Source of the DNA: Molossus alvarezi
Lineage: Eukaryota > Chordata > Mammalia > Chiroptera > Molossidae
NCBI GenBank assembly: GCA_037176705.1
Contig: CM073895.1
Coordinates: 6,224,551 to 6,288,550, forward strand
Length of the DNA stretch: 64,000 nucleotides
Direction of reading: 5' to 3'
The position numbers and the translations under genes were made by a program. The first letter of the stretch is position 1; the number at the start of each line of letters is the position of its first letter. This document shows positions 37,803-49,885 of this stretch, piece by piece. The notes under the pieces are model-generated. The model had not been told where the DNA came from. It did no database searches and was given only the letters and a program-made list of their open reading frames with translations.

Positions 37803-38066
37803 CCTGGCCGGTTTGGCTCAGCGGTTAGAGCGTCGGCCCTCGGTCCAGAGAGACCCGGGTTCCTTTCCCACTAAGGGCGCATACCTCGGTTGCAGTTTGT
37901 CCCTGGCCCTGCTTGGGTTGTACCGGTGGCAGCCACTTGATGTGTCCCTTTCACATCGATGTTTTTCTTTCTCTGTCTCTTCCTCTCTCTCCCTCCCACT
38001 CTATCTGAATAAAAAATGGAAAAATGTCTTCAGGTGAGGATAAAAAAATAAATAAATAAAATAAAA
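37803..38066 (+). mobile_element. VES SINE
   Basis: Flanks AAAAGCAGAACTTCT and AAAAGCAGAACCTCT. Confidence 0.9.
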
Positions 38067-38489
38067 GCAGAACCTCTCAACAGAACTCAGTTGTCATTAA
38101 TCCCCTCTCTGGGGGCAATCAGGGAAGATTGCTTCTTATAAACAGACATTGTCACAAAACTATCACATCTCCCATCTCTTCTCCTCAGGGTCTGCCTCCC
38201 CTCCCTCCCCTGTTAAGATGGGATATCAGCCCAGATTCTAATCACCTCCCTGAGTCACATTTTTATGTGAACTCCCTTCATGTGTGAATGAAAATCTCTT
38301 TTCTCTTGGGAAGCTGTCTCTGCTCGGTTTAATTCCCAGGCCCCCAAAGCCGGAACACAGAGAGCAGAGGGAAGGTTTTTCCTCTCTGACAATATCATGA
38401 CCGGGGTAGCAACACCTGTGGTTTCAGATTTGTGTTGAAATATCATTCAAGCTACACTTTCCAAAGAAACCTGGCTTTCCCCCTGCTGG

Positions 38490-38640
38490 TCAAGGTTTAT
38501 TCAACAAATATTTACTGAAGTCCTACACCACGCCAGGCACTGTTTGGGGAGCTGAAGGCAGAACAGAGAAGAAGGCAAAGCTCCTGACACTTACACTCTG
38601 GTGTAGGAAACAGATAGGGATCAAGTAGATCCAGTGGTTG
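38490..38640 (-). mobile_element. L2 3' end fossil
   Basis: TTTATTCAACAAATATTTAC and CACGCCAGGCACTGTTTGGG are the antisense L2 end. Confidence 0.65.
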
Positions 38641-38799
38641 GCAGTAACCCTTCGGAGATCCTTAAAGCAGTCCCCAAGGGCGGGGGGAGCCTGCGTGAAT
38701 AGTATGTTCTTTATTCCATAGCAAACAATTTCACAATATAAAATTCCAGCAGTTTATACCTTTACAGAGTCTCTAGGTTTGTTTTTGATTTTTAAAATA

Positions 38800-39210
38800 G
38801 GACAGAAAAGAAGTGTTAGCTCTTAACTTACATATTACTGCCCCAGCCTCTCAAATCTTTTACTTTCATATCGATGCCCCAAGCCTCTTATCGTTTAACC
38901 TTGCCCTAAGCCTCTCATTCCAGGAACCAAAACCCATCACTCCAGTCAGGTGGAACCGAATGACAGAACCACCCTCACCCACCCAAAACTGCAAATGGTC
39001 GCTCAACAAGAAAAACAAGTTTCAGGAGACCCCAGGCCCGACCAATCAAAGACGACCACGTCTGCTCGGCTGGATGACCACCCCCCAGCCCTGAGTTTAA
39101 AAATCCCTAGTGTGTGCAAGCCGGCTGCTACTCTCTCCTTAGAGGTAGTCCGGCAGGCTGGTTCCCAGTGAACCTGCGCTCTGGAGATGCACCGCAGCGT
39201 TCCACCTCGT
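38800..39210 (+). mobile_element. Possible LTR-like segment
   Basis: CCAATCA at 39,042 and a TTTAAAAATCCC box at 39,098, followed by a compact C/T-rich stretch, resemble an LTR promoter. No terminal repeats or target duplication were found, so this is tentative. Confidence 0.3.
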
Positions 39211-39555
39211 ACTTACAAGAAGCAGTTGTGTTTTTTACTACTTGCTCTAAAATCACCAAAGCATTCTATGCTGGTTGTAAAAACTTCAAATGGAACAGAA
39301 ACATACTCCTGCCCTGTTCCTCCCTATTTTGCTCCCCACTGTTAACTGTCTGGTGTGTGACAGTCCAGGGTTTTTCTGTCTATTCCAAGAAACGTATACA
39401 TATTCACACAGAGATAGATGCATACTTAAAAAAAAAAAAAAGCTAAGATGGAGCAATGCTAGATCCACTGTTCTGCAATGTGCTCCCCCCGACCCCGCAC
39501 ACCTTGCGCGCCCTTCTGACACACCATGGGGTCATCTGTCCTTGCCCTTTATTCT

Positions 39556-39631
39556 TTTAAATCCTCAACCAAGGATATTTTTCTCAAGGATATCTTTCTA
39601 TTTATCTTCAGATAGAGTGGGAGGGAGAAAG

Positions 39632-39673
<42 letters not shown>

Positions 39674-39806
39674 CCCATCGACTGGTTGCCTCCTGCACGA
39701 CCCTGATCAGGGCCGGGATGAACCGGTGCCCTTGACTGGAATCAAACCCGCAGCTCATTGGTCCGTGGGCCGATGCTCTAACCGCTGAGCCAAACGAGCC
39801 CGGGCT
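39556..39806 (-). mobile_element. VES SINE
   Basis: Target duplication CTGTCCTTGCCCTT; (GA)n expansion inside. Confidence 0.9.
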
Positions 39807-40529
39807 GTCCTTGCCCTTCTTAAGGCTGCATTGCTTGTCATAGTTTAAATATCACGCACGATGTCACTGGTGTCCGGCTAATGGACATTTAAGTGCCAAA
39901 CTTTTAACTCCTGTGTGTAGGATGCAACAGACGCCGTCGGCGTGCGGACGCGTTCGTAGGGCAGATCTCTGGCACCCGGACGGCTGGGTGGAATGGCACG
40001 AAGACCTGATGTTTTCACAGATACGGCTAACGCGACCGTGCCAACTCCCACTGCCACGCTGCGGGCACGGGCCCGTCTCTGCCGCTTTCCCAACGCGCCA
40101 TAATAGCAGTATTTTCATTTGACTAGTCTATGAGGCGGAAAAACATTATCTTGCTTTAATTTGCATTTTAATGAGTGTTCGTTAAATTGAGCTGCTTTTC
40201 GTGTTTATTCCTTAGCCCCTGAACTGGAGTCCAGGAGGGGAGGGAAATCTGAGACGTGGCTCCCGTGGGCTTCTCCTAGGCCTTCCTCTGCAGGCCAGGG
40301 GTTTCTTTGCAAGTTCCTTGAGATTAGCTTCAAAATGTAAACAAACTCTGTAGGAAGCAGAGGTCTTCAAGTATAAAAGTAAAAAATAAAAACCACCCAA
40401 AAAACAAGGACCACCAAGTCACTAGATGGTCATCAGTTGACCCTATTGAGCCTGCACACGTTTTCAGAATCAGCTAGAATAATGTTATGTAAGTTTCATT
40501 TAAAAAACAGAACAAAACAAAGCACAGCG

Positions 40530-40950
40530 TCAAGCCATCTATGTAAGTCTCGACGCTGACAATAGGTAACATTTTTTGGTCTGGTTTCTTTCACTTTACC
40601 ATAATCTTTTCAAATTTTAACCATGTCGTAATATTTGTCAGTACTTAATTTCTTTTTATTGCTGAATGCTGCGATTTACCCATTCCACAACTGGTGGACT
40701 TTTTGGCTATTATGAACAATGCTTCTATGACCACTGATGTACACATTTTTGTGTAGACAGACGTTTGCATTTTTCTTGAGTATAAACCAAGTGGAATTCT
40801 TCAGTTTTATTCATATTTTTCCTATCTTATATATTGAGGTAGCTTTATCCCCACAGAAAGACTCATTTTGAACATACTGTTAAGTGGCTTGTGTTCCTTT
40901 CACACTTAAAAAAGTACTCTGAACATCGTTTCATATCATTAGGTATTTCT
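40530..40950 (-). mobile_element. Old antisense L1 fragment
   Basis: It has the same class of motif as other L1M ends (TTTGGCTATTATGAACAATG, GCATTTTTCTTGAGTATAAA). The adjoining 39,830-40,200 may be related but is weaker. Confidence 0.65.
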
Positions 40951-40999
40951 AACCTATAATCTCAAAAACAAATTAGTGTTTTGGGCAAAATACAGCCTA

Positions 41000-43036
41000 C
41001 GTCTGGAAAATGACATGTAGGAGGTGGAATTGTAGGTGGTTCCCCAGACACCCTGGCCCCAAACTTTCTGTAAGATTCAGGTGTCATTTTAATAATAAAG
41101 TCAAACAATACACACACGGGCTGTTTGCGGGGAGATGCTGGCAATGTTCAAATATTAATAAACCAATAATAAGGAATAACAAGGATTCCTTATTCCTGGG
41201 AGTTGGGGCCACGTCCTTCGCCCCGGGTACCTTCAGCTCGAGGATTTCTTCCGAAGGACAGCATTGCAGGGAGAGGGCCCTTTGTGGGGTTTCACACCGG
41301 CTGGCCAACCCCCAACCCAACCCCTGTGCTTCAGTCATCTCTCCTGCCATGTGGTGGGGTCAGGAGACAAGTGTGTGCCAGGTTTCTGTTTGTGGGCTCC
41401 TTCCTCCTGGGGTACAGACCCTCTTCCTCTGACTGGCTGAACAAAACAGCAAAGCCCCTCTGAAGCTTTATACCACGCAGCCTAGAGGACGCTATGAACC
41501 AACCGCCTCTTCCTCACCAGGCCTGGCTCCTGACCCCCAGACGGTGGACTGGTGCCTCTGGCTCTCTGCACCCTGTCCGCCCCCCGCCCTGCCTTAGGCT
41601 CCCCCATCAGACCGGGAAGCTGAGGCTGGCACTCCTAGGTCCAGCCCAGGGCAGGCGCATTAAGCAGTGAGTGCTTCTCTGCAGGCGATGCTGCATCTCC
41701 TAGTGTCCTCAAGCCCACTGTCGGGGCCTCAGATCCCTCTCGTCCTCATTTGTCAATGGTTGTGCTATTCTGCAGGAATTCATCTGCACCCGGGCGGCTC
41801 TGCTGGAGAAATGGACCCAGCTTTCACAGACAGCCAAACCCCTTCCCAGGGGGACCGGCTACAGGGGTCACAGAAGACACCTGCATCTTCCGGGGGCTCC
41901 AAGCAGGACCTCTGGGCTCCCAGGGCCAACGGGCGAACCTCATTAGAAACCCGGCCAGCTGCCCGAGGCAGCAGGGTGCAGGCAGCCGTGAGGTTCAGGG
42001 TTGGCGCCGGTCGCTGTTGGCACGTTTCCCGTCAGCAGTTTCAAAGCCGCTCCAGATCCGGTGTCCCAGGCAGTTGGGGAATAAGCTGTAACAGGTCAGC
42101 TCGGGCAGGGCTCAGTATCTCCTTGACAGGGTGGGGCACTGGTTTCTCTGCAGTTTATGGACAGACCTTCAGAGGCGCCCATGGGGGTCTTCAGCTCCCC
42201 TGTAATCTCCATCAGCATCTCTTCCAAGACAGCTCCCCAAACATGATGGAGGTAAACACAGGCACAAGCGCAGAATACGGCAAGTAGCTGCCGTATTGTC
42301 TAGAAATTCTGGAGCTGCTGCCCATCGTGTATGTGTCTCTCCGCCAAAGCTTGTCCCTGGCTGATTTCGTCCAGCCGAGGTAGCACGGTTGCCAAACTGA
42401 AAGTATTTGGTAACATTCTTATGTCTATGGGACTGTCAATTTTTTTCCTAAAGAAGATTGTCACATGACCTCCTCACATAACTGCGCATTTCTCCCACCA
42501 CCTTTACACCCTTCTCTGTTCTCATCCCCCTTCTCGTCGCCGGGGCACCGGCTGCTTCTGCAGCTTCAGGCCACGTGGTGTTTTATTACATTTCACTCCT
42601 GCCTTTCTGTTTTGTAGCTGCTGTGTCACCTGTCACTCCTCTCTGGAGGAAAGCATCCCCAACTTAGCCTCAGGAGCACACGTGAAAAGTTCAACTACAC
42701 ACAGGTTCACGATACACAGTTTCCAAACACGTAAGGAAGAGAGCCATCCGGAGCGAGCCACCACGGAAAGTATGAACGGCAGACGGAGACCACCGGATTT
42801 CCCACTGGAGCGATCAGCTACAGATCACTAAGCAATTACACATGAAATAAAAAAAAAAAAAAGAGTTAAAAAAAATGAACACTAAAGAGAGACTTCCAAA
42901 AGATATACCAGGTATATATTTTTAAGAACCAAGTAGAACTTTAAAAAATGTCCACAAATCAATTAAGAAGCAGATTATTGGACAAAACTGAAGACAGAAG
43001 TGGTCACCAGAGGGACAGAGTAGAAAAGGTCAGAAG
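41000..43036. other. Intergenic, SINE-free, nothing recognised
   Basis: A 206-codon open frame at 41,667-42,287 has no recognisable domain and biased composition. No splice or repeat structure is evident. Confidence 0.5.
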
Positions 43037-43258
43037 AGCCCGGCTGGTGTGGCTCAGTGGTTGAGCGTCGACCCACACACCAAGAAGGAGGTCACCAGTT
43101 CGATTCCCGGTCGGGGCACATGCCCAGGTTGTGGGTTGATCCCCAGAGGGGGGCATGCAGGAGGAGGCCAATCTATGTTCTCTCTCATCGATGTTTCTCT
43201 CTCTCTCTCCCTTCCTCTCTCTGTAAAATGCAATACAGAAAGAAAAAAAAAAAAAAAG
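43037..43258 (+). mobile_element. VES-related SINE, AATCAATAAA tail group
   Basis: Target duplication GTCAGAAGA. Full length. Confidence 0.9.
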
Positions 43259-44102
43259 TCAGAAGACAGCCCAGAGAGACAAAGAGAGAAATTGCAAGAG
43301 GTTGAGAAGCACCACAGCAAAACATAGAAAGGGAAGAGGCAACGTTTGAAAAGAATAATCCAGAACTTACATAAATTAAAGGGGGAAAAAACCATATGCT
43401 GATCTCAATAGGCATGGAGAAAGCATCTGAGCAAGTCAGCGCTCATTTACGGTAAGAATGCTCAGCAAGCTAGGAACAGAGGGACGTTCCTACAGCTCAG
43501 TGTCAGTTTGCTAGGGTTGTCCTTACAAAGCACCACCAGTGACTGACACAGCAGGAAGTGTTTCCTGAGTCCTGCTGGCAGGGTGTCTGAGCTCAAGTTA
43601 TTGGCAGGTGGTTCCTTCACATTGCAGTACCTGGACCAGCAGACATGTCCTCAGGACCTGATGGGATGGGAGGTACAGAGGACACCTCTGACGGGTTCCT
43701 GCTCTCTCTGGAAATGCAGGAGACAGAGGAACATGTGAATTACACCACGAGGAGGCCACCCACACATCCCGGGGCAAATGGCTGTTTCTCTAGCAAACCC
43801 GAGGCCTGAAAAAAGAACTAGGAAGGAAGGGGCGACTGGTATAGGACAATGGAGACAAAAGGGACCCAACAACCTAACTCAACGTCGACCTGTTTGGATT
43901 CCAACCAAAATAAACTAAATGTAAAAAAATACGCAGAGAAATTGAAATACGGGCTGGGTGTCATACGGTACTACAGAATTCCTGTAAGTTTTGTTTACTG
44001 TGACCTGGCATGATGGTTCTGGCAGACCGAGTAGTGGCCCCCAGATATGTCCACGTCCTAATCCACAACCTGGAATGTTACGTGGCGAAAGGGACTTTGC
44101 AG

Positions 44103-44204
44103 CCCTGGCCGGTTTGGCTCAGCAGTTGGAACGTCGGCCTGCAGACCAGTGAGTCCCAGGTTCGGTTCCCGCTAGGGGCACGTACTCCCCGCCCCCCCAA
44201 AAAA
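44103..44204 (+). mobile_element. Short VES SINE (tRNA head only)
   Basis: Perfect 16-bp target duplication GAAAGGGACTTTGCAG (44,087-44,102 and 44,205-44,220). It ends right after GGGGCACGTAC, as does the copy at 5,139. Confidence 0.88.
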
Positions 44205-44310
44205 GAAAGGGACTTTGCAGGTAGATTAAGGACCCTGAGGTGGGGCGATTATCTTCCGTTATCTGGGTGGACCCAGTGCAGTGGTAAGGATCCTTATAAA
44301 AGGGAGGCAA

Positions 44311-44515
44311 GCCCTAGTCAGTTTGGCTCAGCAGTTAGCGCTTCGGCCCTTGGACTGAAGGGCTGAGGGTTTGATTCCTGGTCGAGGGCATATGCCTAGG
44401 TTTCTGGTTTGATTCCCGCCCCAGTCACAGTTGTGTGGGAAGCAGCTGATCGATGTGTCTTACATCGAAGTCTCTCTGTCTCTTTTCCTCCCTTCCACTC
44501 CATCTAAAACAAAGA
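44311..44515 (+). mobile_element. VES SINE
   Basis: Head GCCCTAGTCAGTTTGGCTC. It lacks the usual CCTCGGGTGAGGAT tail. AGGGAGGCAAG precedes and AGACAGGAAGG follows. Confidence 0.83.
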
Positions 44516-45507
44516 GACAGGAAGGTCAAAAGTACACTAGAGGTTAGAGTGGTTCAGGGCTACAAGCCAAGGACTGTAAGAGGCTTCTAGAAGCTCGAAA
44601 AGACAAGGTCAAGGATGAGCCTCCGGAAGGAATGCAGCCCTGACACCTTGACTTTAGACCCATTGTGGATTTCTGACCTCCAGAACTATGCGAAATAGAC
44701 ATGTGTGGTTTGAGGCCACTAAGTTTGCGGCAATTTATTACAGCAGCCACAGGAACCTAAGGCAACGGTCTGGTTCGGTGTGGAAGTCATTTGCAGGCCC
44801 TGGAGCCCTCTGCTCTTGAGAAGATGGCTGTGTTGTAGCTCAGACACGTCCGACAACGTCCACAATCAGGTTCAGCATCTTCTGTGTAGGACAGGGACTG
44901 AGCGCTCACTTCTAGAAAGTGGTTCATCCCAAATGGTTAACATCTCTACAACAGGGCCTTCAAGAGAACATTCGCTTATTCCAGATGGCGCTTTCTTCAT
45001 GGATGTTAAATCACCATATCTGACTGTAGAGGGCACCAAACATCCTTTTAAAGAAAACATGACAAATTAGTGACCTGGAAGGTTTGAATAAAAAACACAT
45101 CAGGGCAATCGTTTTGAGAGCTCTTTTCAGCTTAATTAATTCATTTCGGCTGTCCGAATTCATTCTGGGTCTGCAAGTGATTTTCAAACACCATGTTATG
45201 ACAGAGTTCAGCCCGAAGATTTGGGGTGAGGATTTCTGTTTGCTGAGCTGTCATTTCAAGCTAAACAAATGTCACCAGAGAATTCTCAGGAAATTAACTC
45301 TCCCCTGAATGGGTGTTTGTCCCTCGTCGATTTGCATTCATTCCGGTGGGTGCTTTCAGTCTGGGCTGAGGAGTTAGATACACATGAATGAAGGGAAGAA
45401 ATTCAGGTCACCGGGGACAAGTTGGTCCGGGTCCAAATAAACTCCTTCCTCCATCAATTTCCAGGAGTCTAAAAATCTGTTTCAATGTCTTCTATCACAT
45501 TTTATTT

Positions 45508-45720
45508 TAAAAAATGTCTTAATTGATTTTTTAGAGAGAGAAGAAGGGAGAGAGAGAGAGAAACATTGATGTGGCAGAGAAACATTGACCGGCTCCCTCC
45601 TACACGCTCCCTACCAGGGTTTGAGCCTGAAACCCAGGCATGTGCCCTGACCAGGAGTCGAACCAGGACCTCTCAGTCCCTGGGACAATGCTCAATCCAC
45701 TGAGCCACACCAGCTGGGCT
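45508..45720 (-). mobile_element. SINE of the second group
   Basis: Target duplication TCTTCTATCACATTTTA. Confidence 0.9.
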
Positions 45721-45773
45721 CTTCTATCACATTTTAAGGAGTCTAAAAATTTTTTCTTCAAAAAGTTAAATGG

Positions 45774-46020
45774 GCCCTGGCCGGTTTGGCTCAGCGGTTA
45801 GAGCGTAGGCCTGAGGTCCGGAGAGACCCGGGTTCGGTTCCCGCTAAGGGCAGTTTGTCTGAGTTGCAGTTTGTCCCCGGCCCTGGTTGGTCGTGCGGGT
45901 GGCAGCCACTCGATGTGTGCCTTTCACGTCGATGTTTCTGTCTCTCTCTTTTCCTCTCTCTCCCTCCCACTCTATCTGTACAAAAAATGGAAAAATGTCC
46001 CCGGGTGAGGATAAAAAAAA
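45774..46020 (+). mobile_element. VES SINE
   Basis: Target duplication AAAAGTTAAATGG within the L1. Confidence 0.92.
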
Positions 46021-46021
46021 A

Positions 46022-46187
46022 GTTAAATGGACTTGCTATATGACCTAGCAAGTCCATTCCTGAGGATTGAAATCGGGTACTCAAGCAAATACTCACACAA
46101 ATGTTCATAGCCGCACCATTAACAACAACCGAATGATGGACACGACCGAAATGTCCATCAACAGATGAATGAATCAGCCCAATGGGT

Positions 46188-46229
<42 letters not shown>

Positions 46230-46600
46230 GGATATTACTCAGCCATAAAAAGGAATAAAGTACTAACACAATGCTACAACATGGATGGACCTCAGAAAAT
46301 CACAGTGAAGTGAAAGGAGCCAGACATAAAAGGGACTCACGGAATGATTCCATCTACATGAAACATCCAGCCAGGTAAATCCACAGACAGAAAGCAGACT
46401 GGTGGTTCCCGGGCGGGAGGAAGGAAGGAACAGGGAGTGACTGCTGAATGGATGCGAAGTGTTCTTTGGGGGTGATGAAAATGTTTGGAACTAGATAAAG
46501 AGGGTGGTTGAATAACATCGTGAATATATAAATGCCACTAAATTGTACTCTTTAGAAAAAGTTAATTTTATGTTTTGTGAATTTCACTTCAGTTAAGAAA
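46022..46600 (+). mobile_element. Sense L1 3' end
   Basis: It starts with CTATATGACCTAGCAAGTCC and includes TGGGATATTACTCAGCCATA and ACATGGATGGACCTC, the usual L1 ORF2/3' UTR order. An (AC)n tract lies inside. Confidence 0.8.
46190..46227. repeat. (AC)n microsatellite
   Basis: About 19 units at the start of the L1 segment TGGGATATTACTCAGCC. Confidence 0.97.
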
Positions 46601-47999
46601 AATCGATCCCCTGGGGAATGGGATTTTCTGAATATCCAAACAACCTTTTATGGGCATCTTCTCATCTTCAAACAGGTTTCCTGGGCCAGCCTGGACTGTC
46701 CTTGATATTGTAGCAGGGAGACACCAACCTCGATCCTGTTTCACTGCAGATCCTTTCTCTACAGATCAGCTGTTTGCGATGGATTTTGTACAGAGCTAAA
46801 AACAAAACAAAACAAAAACCTGCGTAGTTTTCTGACCACCAGATGTCATGAGTGCACAATATTATGCTTCAGCTCGAAAGACTGCATCCTTCATTTAGTA
46901 CCAGGTGGTCCTCGGCATGACTGTGCAGAGGGGCCAGCAGTGAGCCTTGCAAAGTTATTTTGTTTCTGCAAGCGGGACATTGAGAAGCAAATTAGAGGCA
47001 GGAGATTGAAAATTACAACATTGGCCCTGGCCGGTTTGGCCCAGCGGTTAGAGCGTCGGCCCACAGACCAGAGAGTCCCGGGTTCGGTTCCCGCTAAGAG
47101 CACGAACCTCGCTGGCAGTTTTTCCCCGGCCCCGGTTGGGGTCGTGTGTGTGGCAACTAGTTGATGTGTCCCTCTTGCATCGATGTTTCTCTCTCCCTCT
47201 CTCCCCACTGCTCTATCTGAAGATAAATGCAAAAATGTCCTCGGGTGAGGATTAAAAAAAAAAAGAAAAGAAAATTACAACACTGGCGTCTCTGTGTTTT
47301 CCAGAATATTTCAAGGAGTCACCAGTTATAAGAGGAAACTTAAAATCTAACATAAGGTGTTCTTGGGGCCACTTCTCAAGTATTCTGACCACGAAAGGTG
47401 AGTGACCTGGAACCCTTTGGCTTCAGACAGTACAGGGCTTTGCTCATTTAGCAAAGTAAAATAAAGATGGAGAGATGCTCATCGTCACTATTTTACTTCC
47501 CACTGACCGGTCTTTTTGTTGGAGAGTAACTTCCTTGTACATCGTCCTGACTCCAGTCATTGTGGGCTTTTTGGCTATGCCAAGTTATGGCACCAGTACC
47601 CTCGCTGATCAAAGTACTCCTGGTTTCCTCCCCAGGCTGGGGTTCGTTCTGGGAGGCCTGGACGCAAACCAGCACCTTCAATCATTCCTCTTGGTTGTGG
47701 GAAGTCATCTGGAATGATAGCATCATCAACGTCTTTTTAAACTAGGAAGAAAGGTCAATGAATTAAATGGGCAGTAAACTGGGGCTCTTTATAGGTTAAA
47801 TCGAACACTTCTGAGGACACCGGGTTCGCTTTCCCTCCTGGGTGGGTCTGTCCGCAAGTTACAAGGATTCACTTTCTTGAATAATTGTAGGACTCTTCTG
47901 GTTGTCCCCTTCTATGAGATAGTACACCATATGCTCTTGGGGGAATGTGTCCACTTGATCTACATTTTCAAATTAATGAATAAAGAATTTTTTGCTATT
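46601..47999. other. Intergenic around one VES copy
   Basis: Apart from the SINE at 47,024-47,265, the sequence is unique with only short ORFs. Confidence 0.5.
47024..47265 (+). mobile_element. VES SINE
   Basis: Target duplication GAAAATTACAACA. Confidence 0.92.
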
Positions 48000-48168
48000 A
48001 ACTTTATAGATTGTGGTAAAATATATGTCATATAAAATTTACCGTCCTACCCATTGTTAAGGATACGGTTTTTGGTAGTGTTAAGTACATCTCACTGATG
48101 TGCAACCGATGTTCAGAATTCTTTTCTCTTGTAAAACTAAACATTCTAACCATTCTTTTTTTTTTTTT

Positions 48169-48408
48169 TTTATCCTCACCCGAGGACATTTTTTTTTTTT
48201 TTTCCGATATTTTGTTCAGATAGAGTGGGAGGGAGAGAGAGAGAAACATCGACGTGAAAGCCACACATCGAGTGGTTGCCACCCACATGACCCAACCAGG
48301 GCTGGGGACAAACTGCAACCGAGTTATGTGCCCTTAGCGGGAACCGAACCCGGGTCTCTCTGGACCGCAGGCTGATGCTCTAACCGCTGAGCCAAACTGG
48401 CCAGGGCT
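48169..48408 (-). mobile_element. VES SINE
   Basis: CTAACCATTCTTTT repeated at the ends. Paired with the next copy at the same target. Confidence 0.9.
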
Positions 48409-48481
48409 AACCATTCTTTTTTTTGTTCTTTTTTGTGTGTGTTTTTTTCATTTTTTCTTTTTCTTTTTTTCTATTCTAACC

Positions 48482-48739
48482 TTTTTTTTTTTTTTATTAT
48501 CCTCACCCGAGGACATTTTTCCATTTTTTGTTCAGGTAGAGTGGTAGGGAGAGAGAGGAACAGAAAGAGAGAGAAAAACATCGATGTGAAAGAAACACAT
48601 CGAGTGGCTGCCACCTGCACGACTGACCAGAGCCGGGGACAAACTGCAACCGAGGTACATGCCCTTAGCGGGAACCGAACCCGGGTCTCTCAGGACCGCA
48701 GGCCGACGCTCTAACCGCTGAGCCAAACCGGCCAGGGCT
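48482..48739 (-). mobile_element. VES SINE
   Basis: CTATTCTAACC repeated at the ends. Close to consensus. Confidence 0.92.
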
Positions 48740-49087
48740 ATTCTAACCATTCTTAAGTGTATAATTTGGTGGCATTAAATATGCACACTGTTGTGCAACT
48801 GTCACCGCCATCCACATTCAGAACTTTTTCCTCTTCCCAAGTAGAAGCTCTGTCCCCACTGAACACGGATTGGCCAGTGCCCCGCCCGCCCTGGTAACCG
48901 CTATCCTACTTCCGGTCTCTGGCTTTGCCGACTCCAGCTCCCTCGTAAAAGCAGAACCATACACTAGCAGCTCTTCTGCGTCTGGCTCCTTTCACTCAGC
49001 CTGCTTTAGTTCCGTCCTTGCTGAGACAGGGCTCCGTCTCAATTTCATTCCCAGGTCACGCTATGGTGGGAATCACTTTGCGGAACA

Positions 49088-49217
49088 CAGGGTGGGGCAA
49101 AAGCAGGTTGACAGTTGTGAGTACCCGAAACCCAGAGTTTATCCTTGGGTGGTTATTTATTAATTACTGTATTACTTTCCACACGAGCAACTGTAAACCT
49201 ACTTTTGCCCCACCCTG
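49088..49217. mobile_element. mariner-like miniature transposon (130 bp)
   Basis: Terminal inverted repeats of about 30 bp begin CAGGGTGGGGCAAAAG at the left and, reversed, at the right, with two or so mismatches. TA follows on the right; the left flank is CA, probably a decayed TA. It is non-coding. Confidence 0.8.
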
Positions 49218-49321
49218 TATAAATGTATCAAGTCAACACGTCGCACACCTTAAATTTACATATTATGTATCAATGACATCTCAATAAAGCTGGGAAAAAA
49301 TAAAGAACTTCCTTCCTTTCT

Positions 49322-49572
49322 TTTTTTTTATCCTCACCCAAGGACATTTCTCCATTTTTTGTTCAGGTAGAGTGGGAGGGAAAGAGAGGAACAGAGAGAG
49401 AGAGAGAGAAACATCGACGTGAAAGAGACACATCGAGTGGCTGCCACCCGCACGACCAACCAGGGCCGGGGACAAACTGCAACCGAGATACATGCCCTTA
49501 GCGGGAACCGAACCCGGGTCTCTTGGGACTGCAGGTCGACGCTCTAACCACTGAGACAAACCAGCCAGGGCC
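49322..49572 (-). mobile_element. VES SINE
   Basis: CTTCCTTCCTTT repeated at the ends. Confidence 0.92.
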
Positions 49573-49585
49573 TTCCTTCCTTTTT

Positions 49586-49885
49586 CTTAATCCTCACCCG
49601 AGGATTATTTTTCCCCACTTATCTTCAGACAGAGTAGGGGTGAGACGGGAGAGATAGAGAGGGAGGGAGGAAGGGAGAGAGGGACAGAGAGAGAGATAGA
49701 GAGAGAGACAGAGAGAGAGACACATCCATGTGATAGAGACACATTGACTGGTTGCCTCTCGCACTACACTGACCAGGGCCAGGGACCAGACCACAATCGA
49801 GGTACGTGCCCTCAACTGGAATCAAACCCTCAACTCTTTGGTCTGCGGGCTGATGTTCTAACTGCTGAGCCAAACCATCCAGGGC
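49586..49885 (-). mobile_element. VES SINE, expanded GA tract
   Basis: It follows the previous copy in the same CTTCCTTC target; head CAAACCATCCAGGGC. Confidence 0.9.

Larger units (their letters stand above)
44010..44760 (+). mobile_element. Old interspersed repeat, copy 1, split by two SINEs
   Basis: Pieces at 44,010-44,102, 44,205-44,310 and 44,516-44,760 align with 54,490-54,960 (TCCACGTCCTAATCC, GGGTGGACCC, TTCTGACCTCCAGAACTATG, CACTAAGTTTGCGGCAATTT). This is a widespread mammalian family; the subfamily was not assigned. Confidence 0.65.
48000..49310 (-). mobile_element. L1M 3' fragments around SINEs and a mariner-like miniature
   Basis: Antisense pieces lie at 48,000-48,150 and 48,740-49,087 (GGTGGCATTAAATATGCACA, CTTTCACTCAGCCTGC). 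The piece at 49,222-49,310 ends CTCAATAAAGCTGGGAAAAA in sense orientation and may be a different copy. Confidence 0.6.

Noticed and set aside
41667..42287. 206-codon plus-strand ORF
   Set aside because: No recognisable domain, low-complexity composition, no neighbours supporting a gene.
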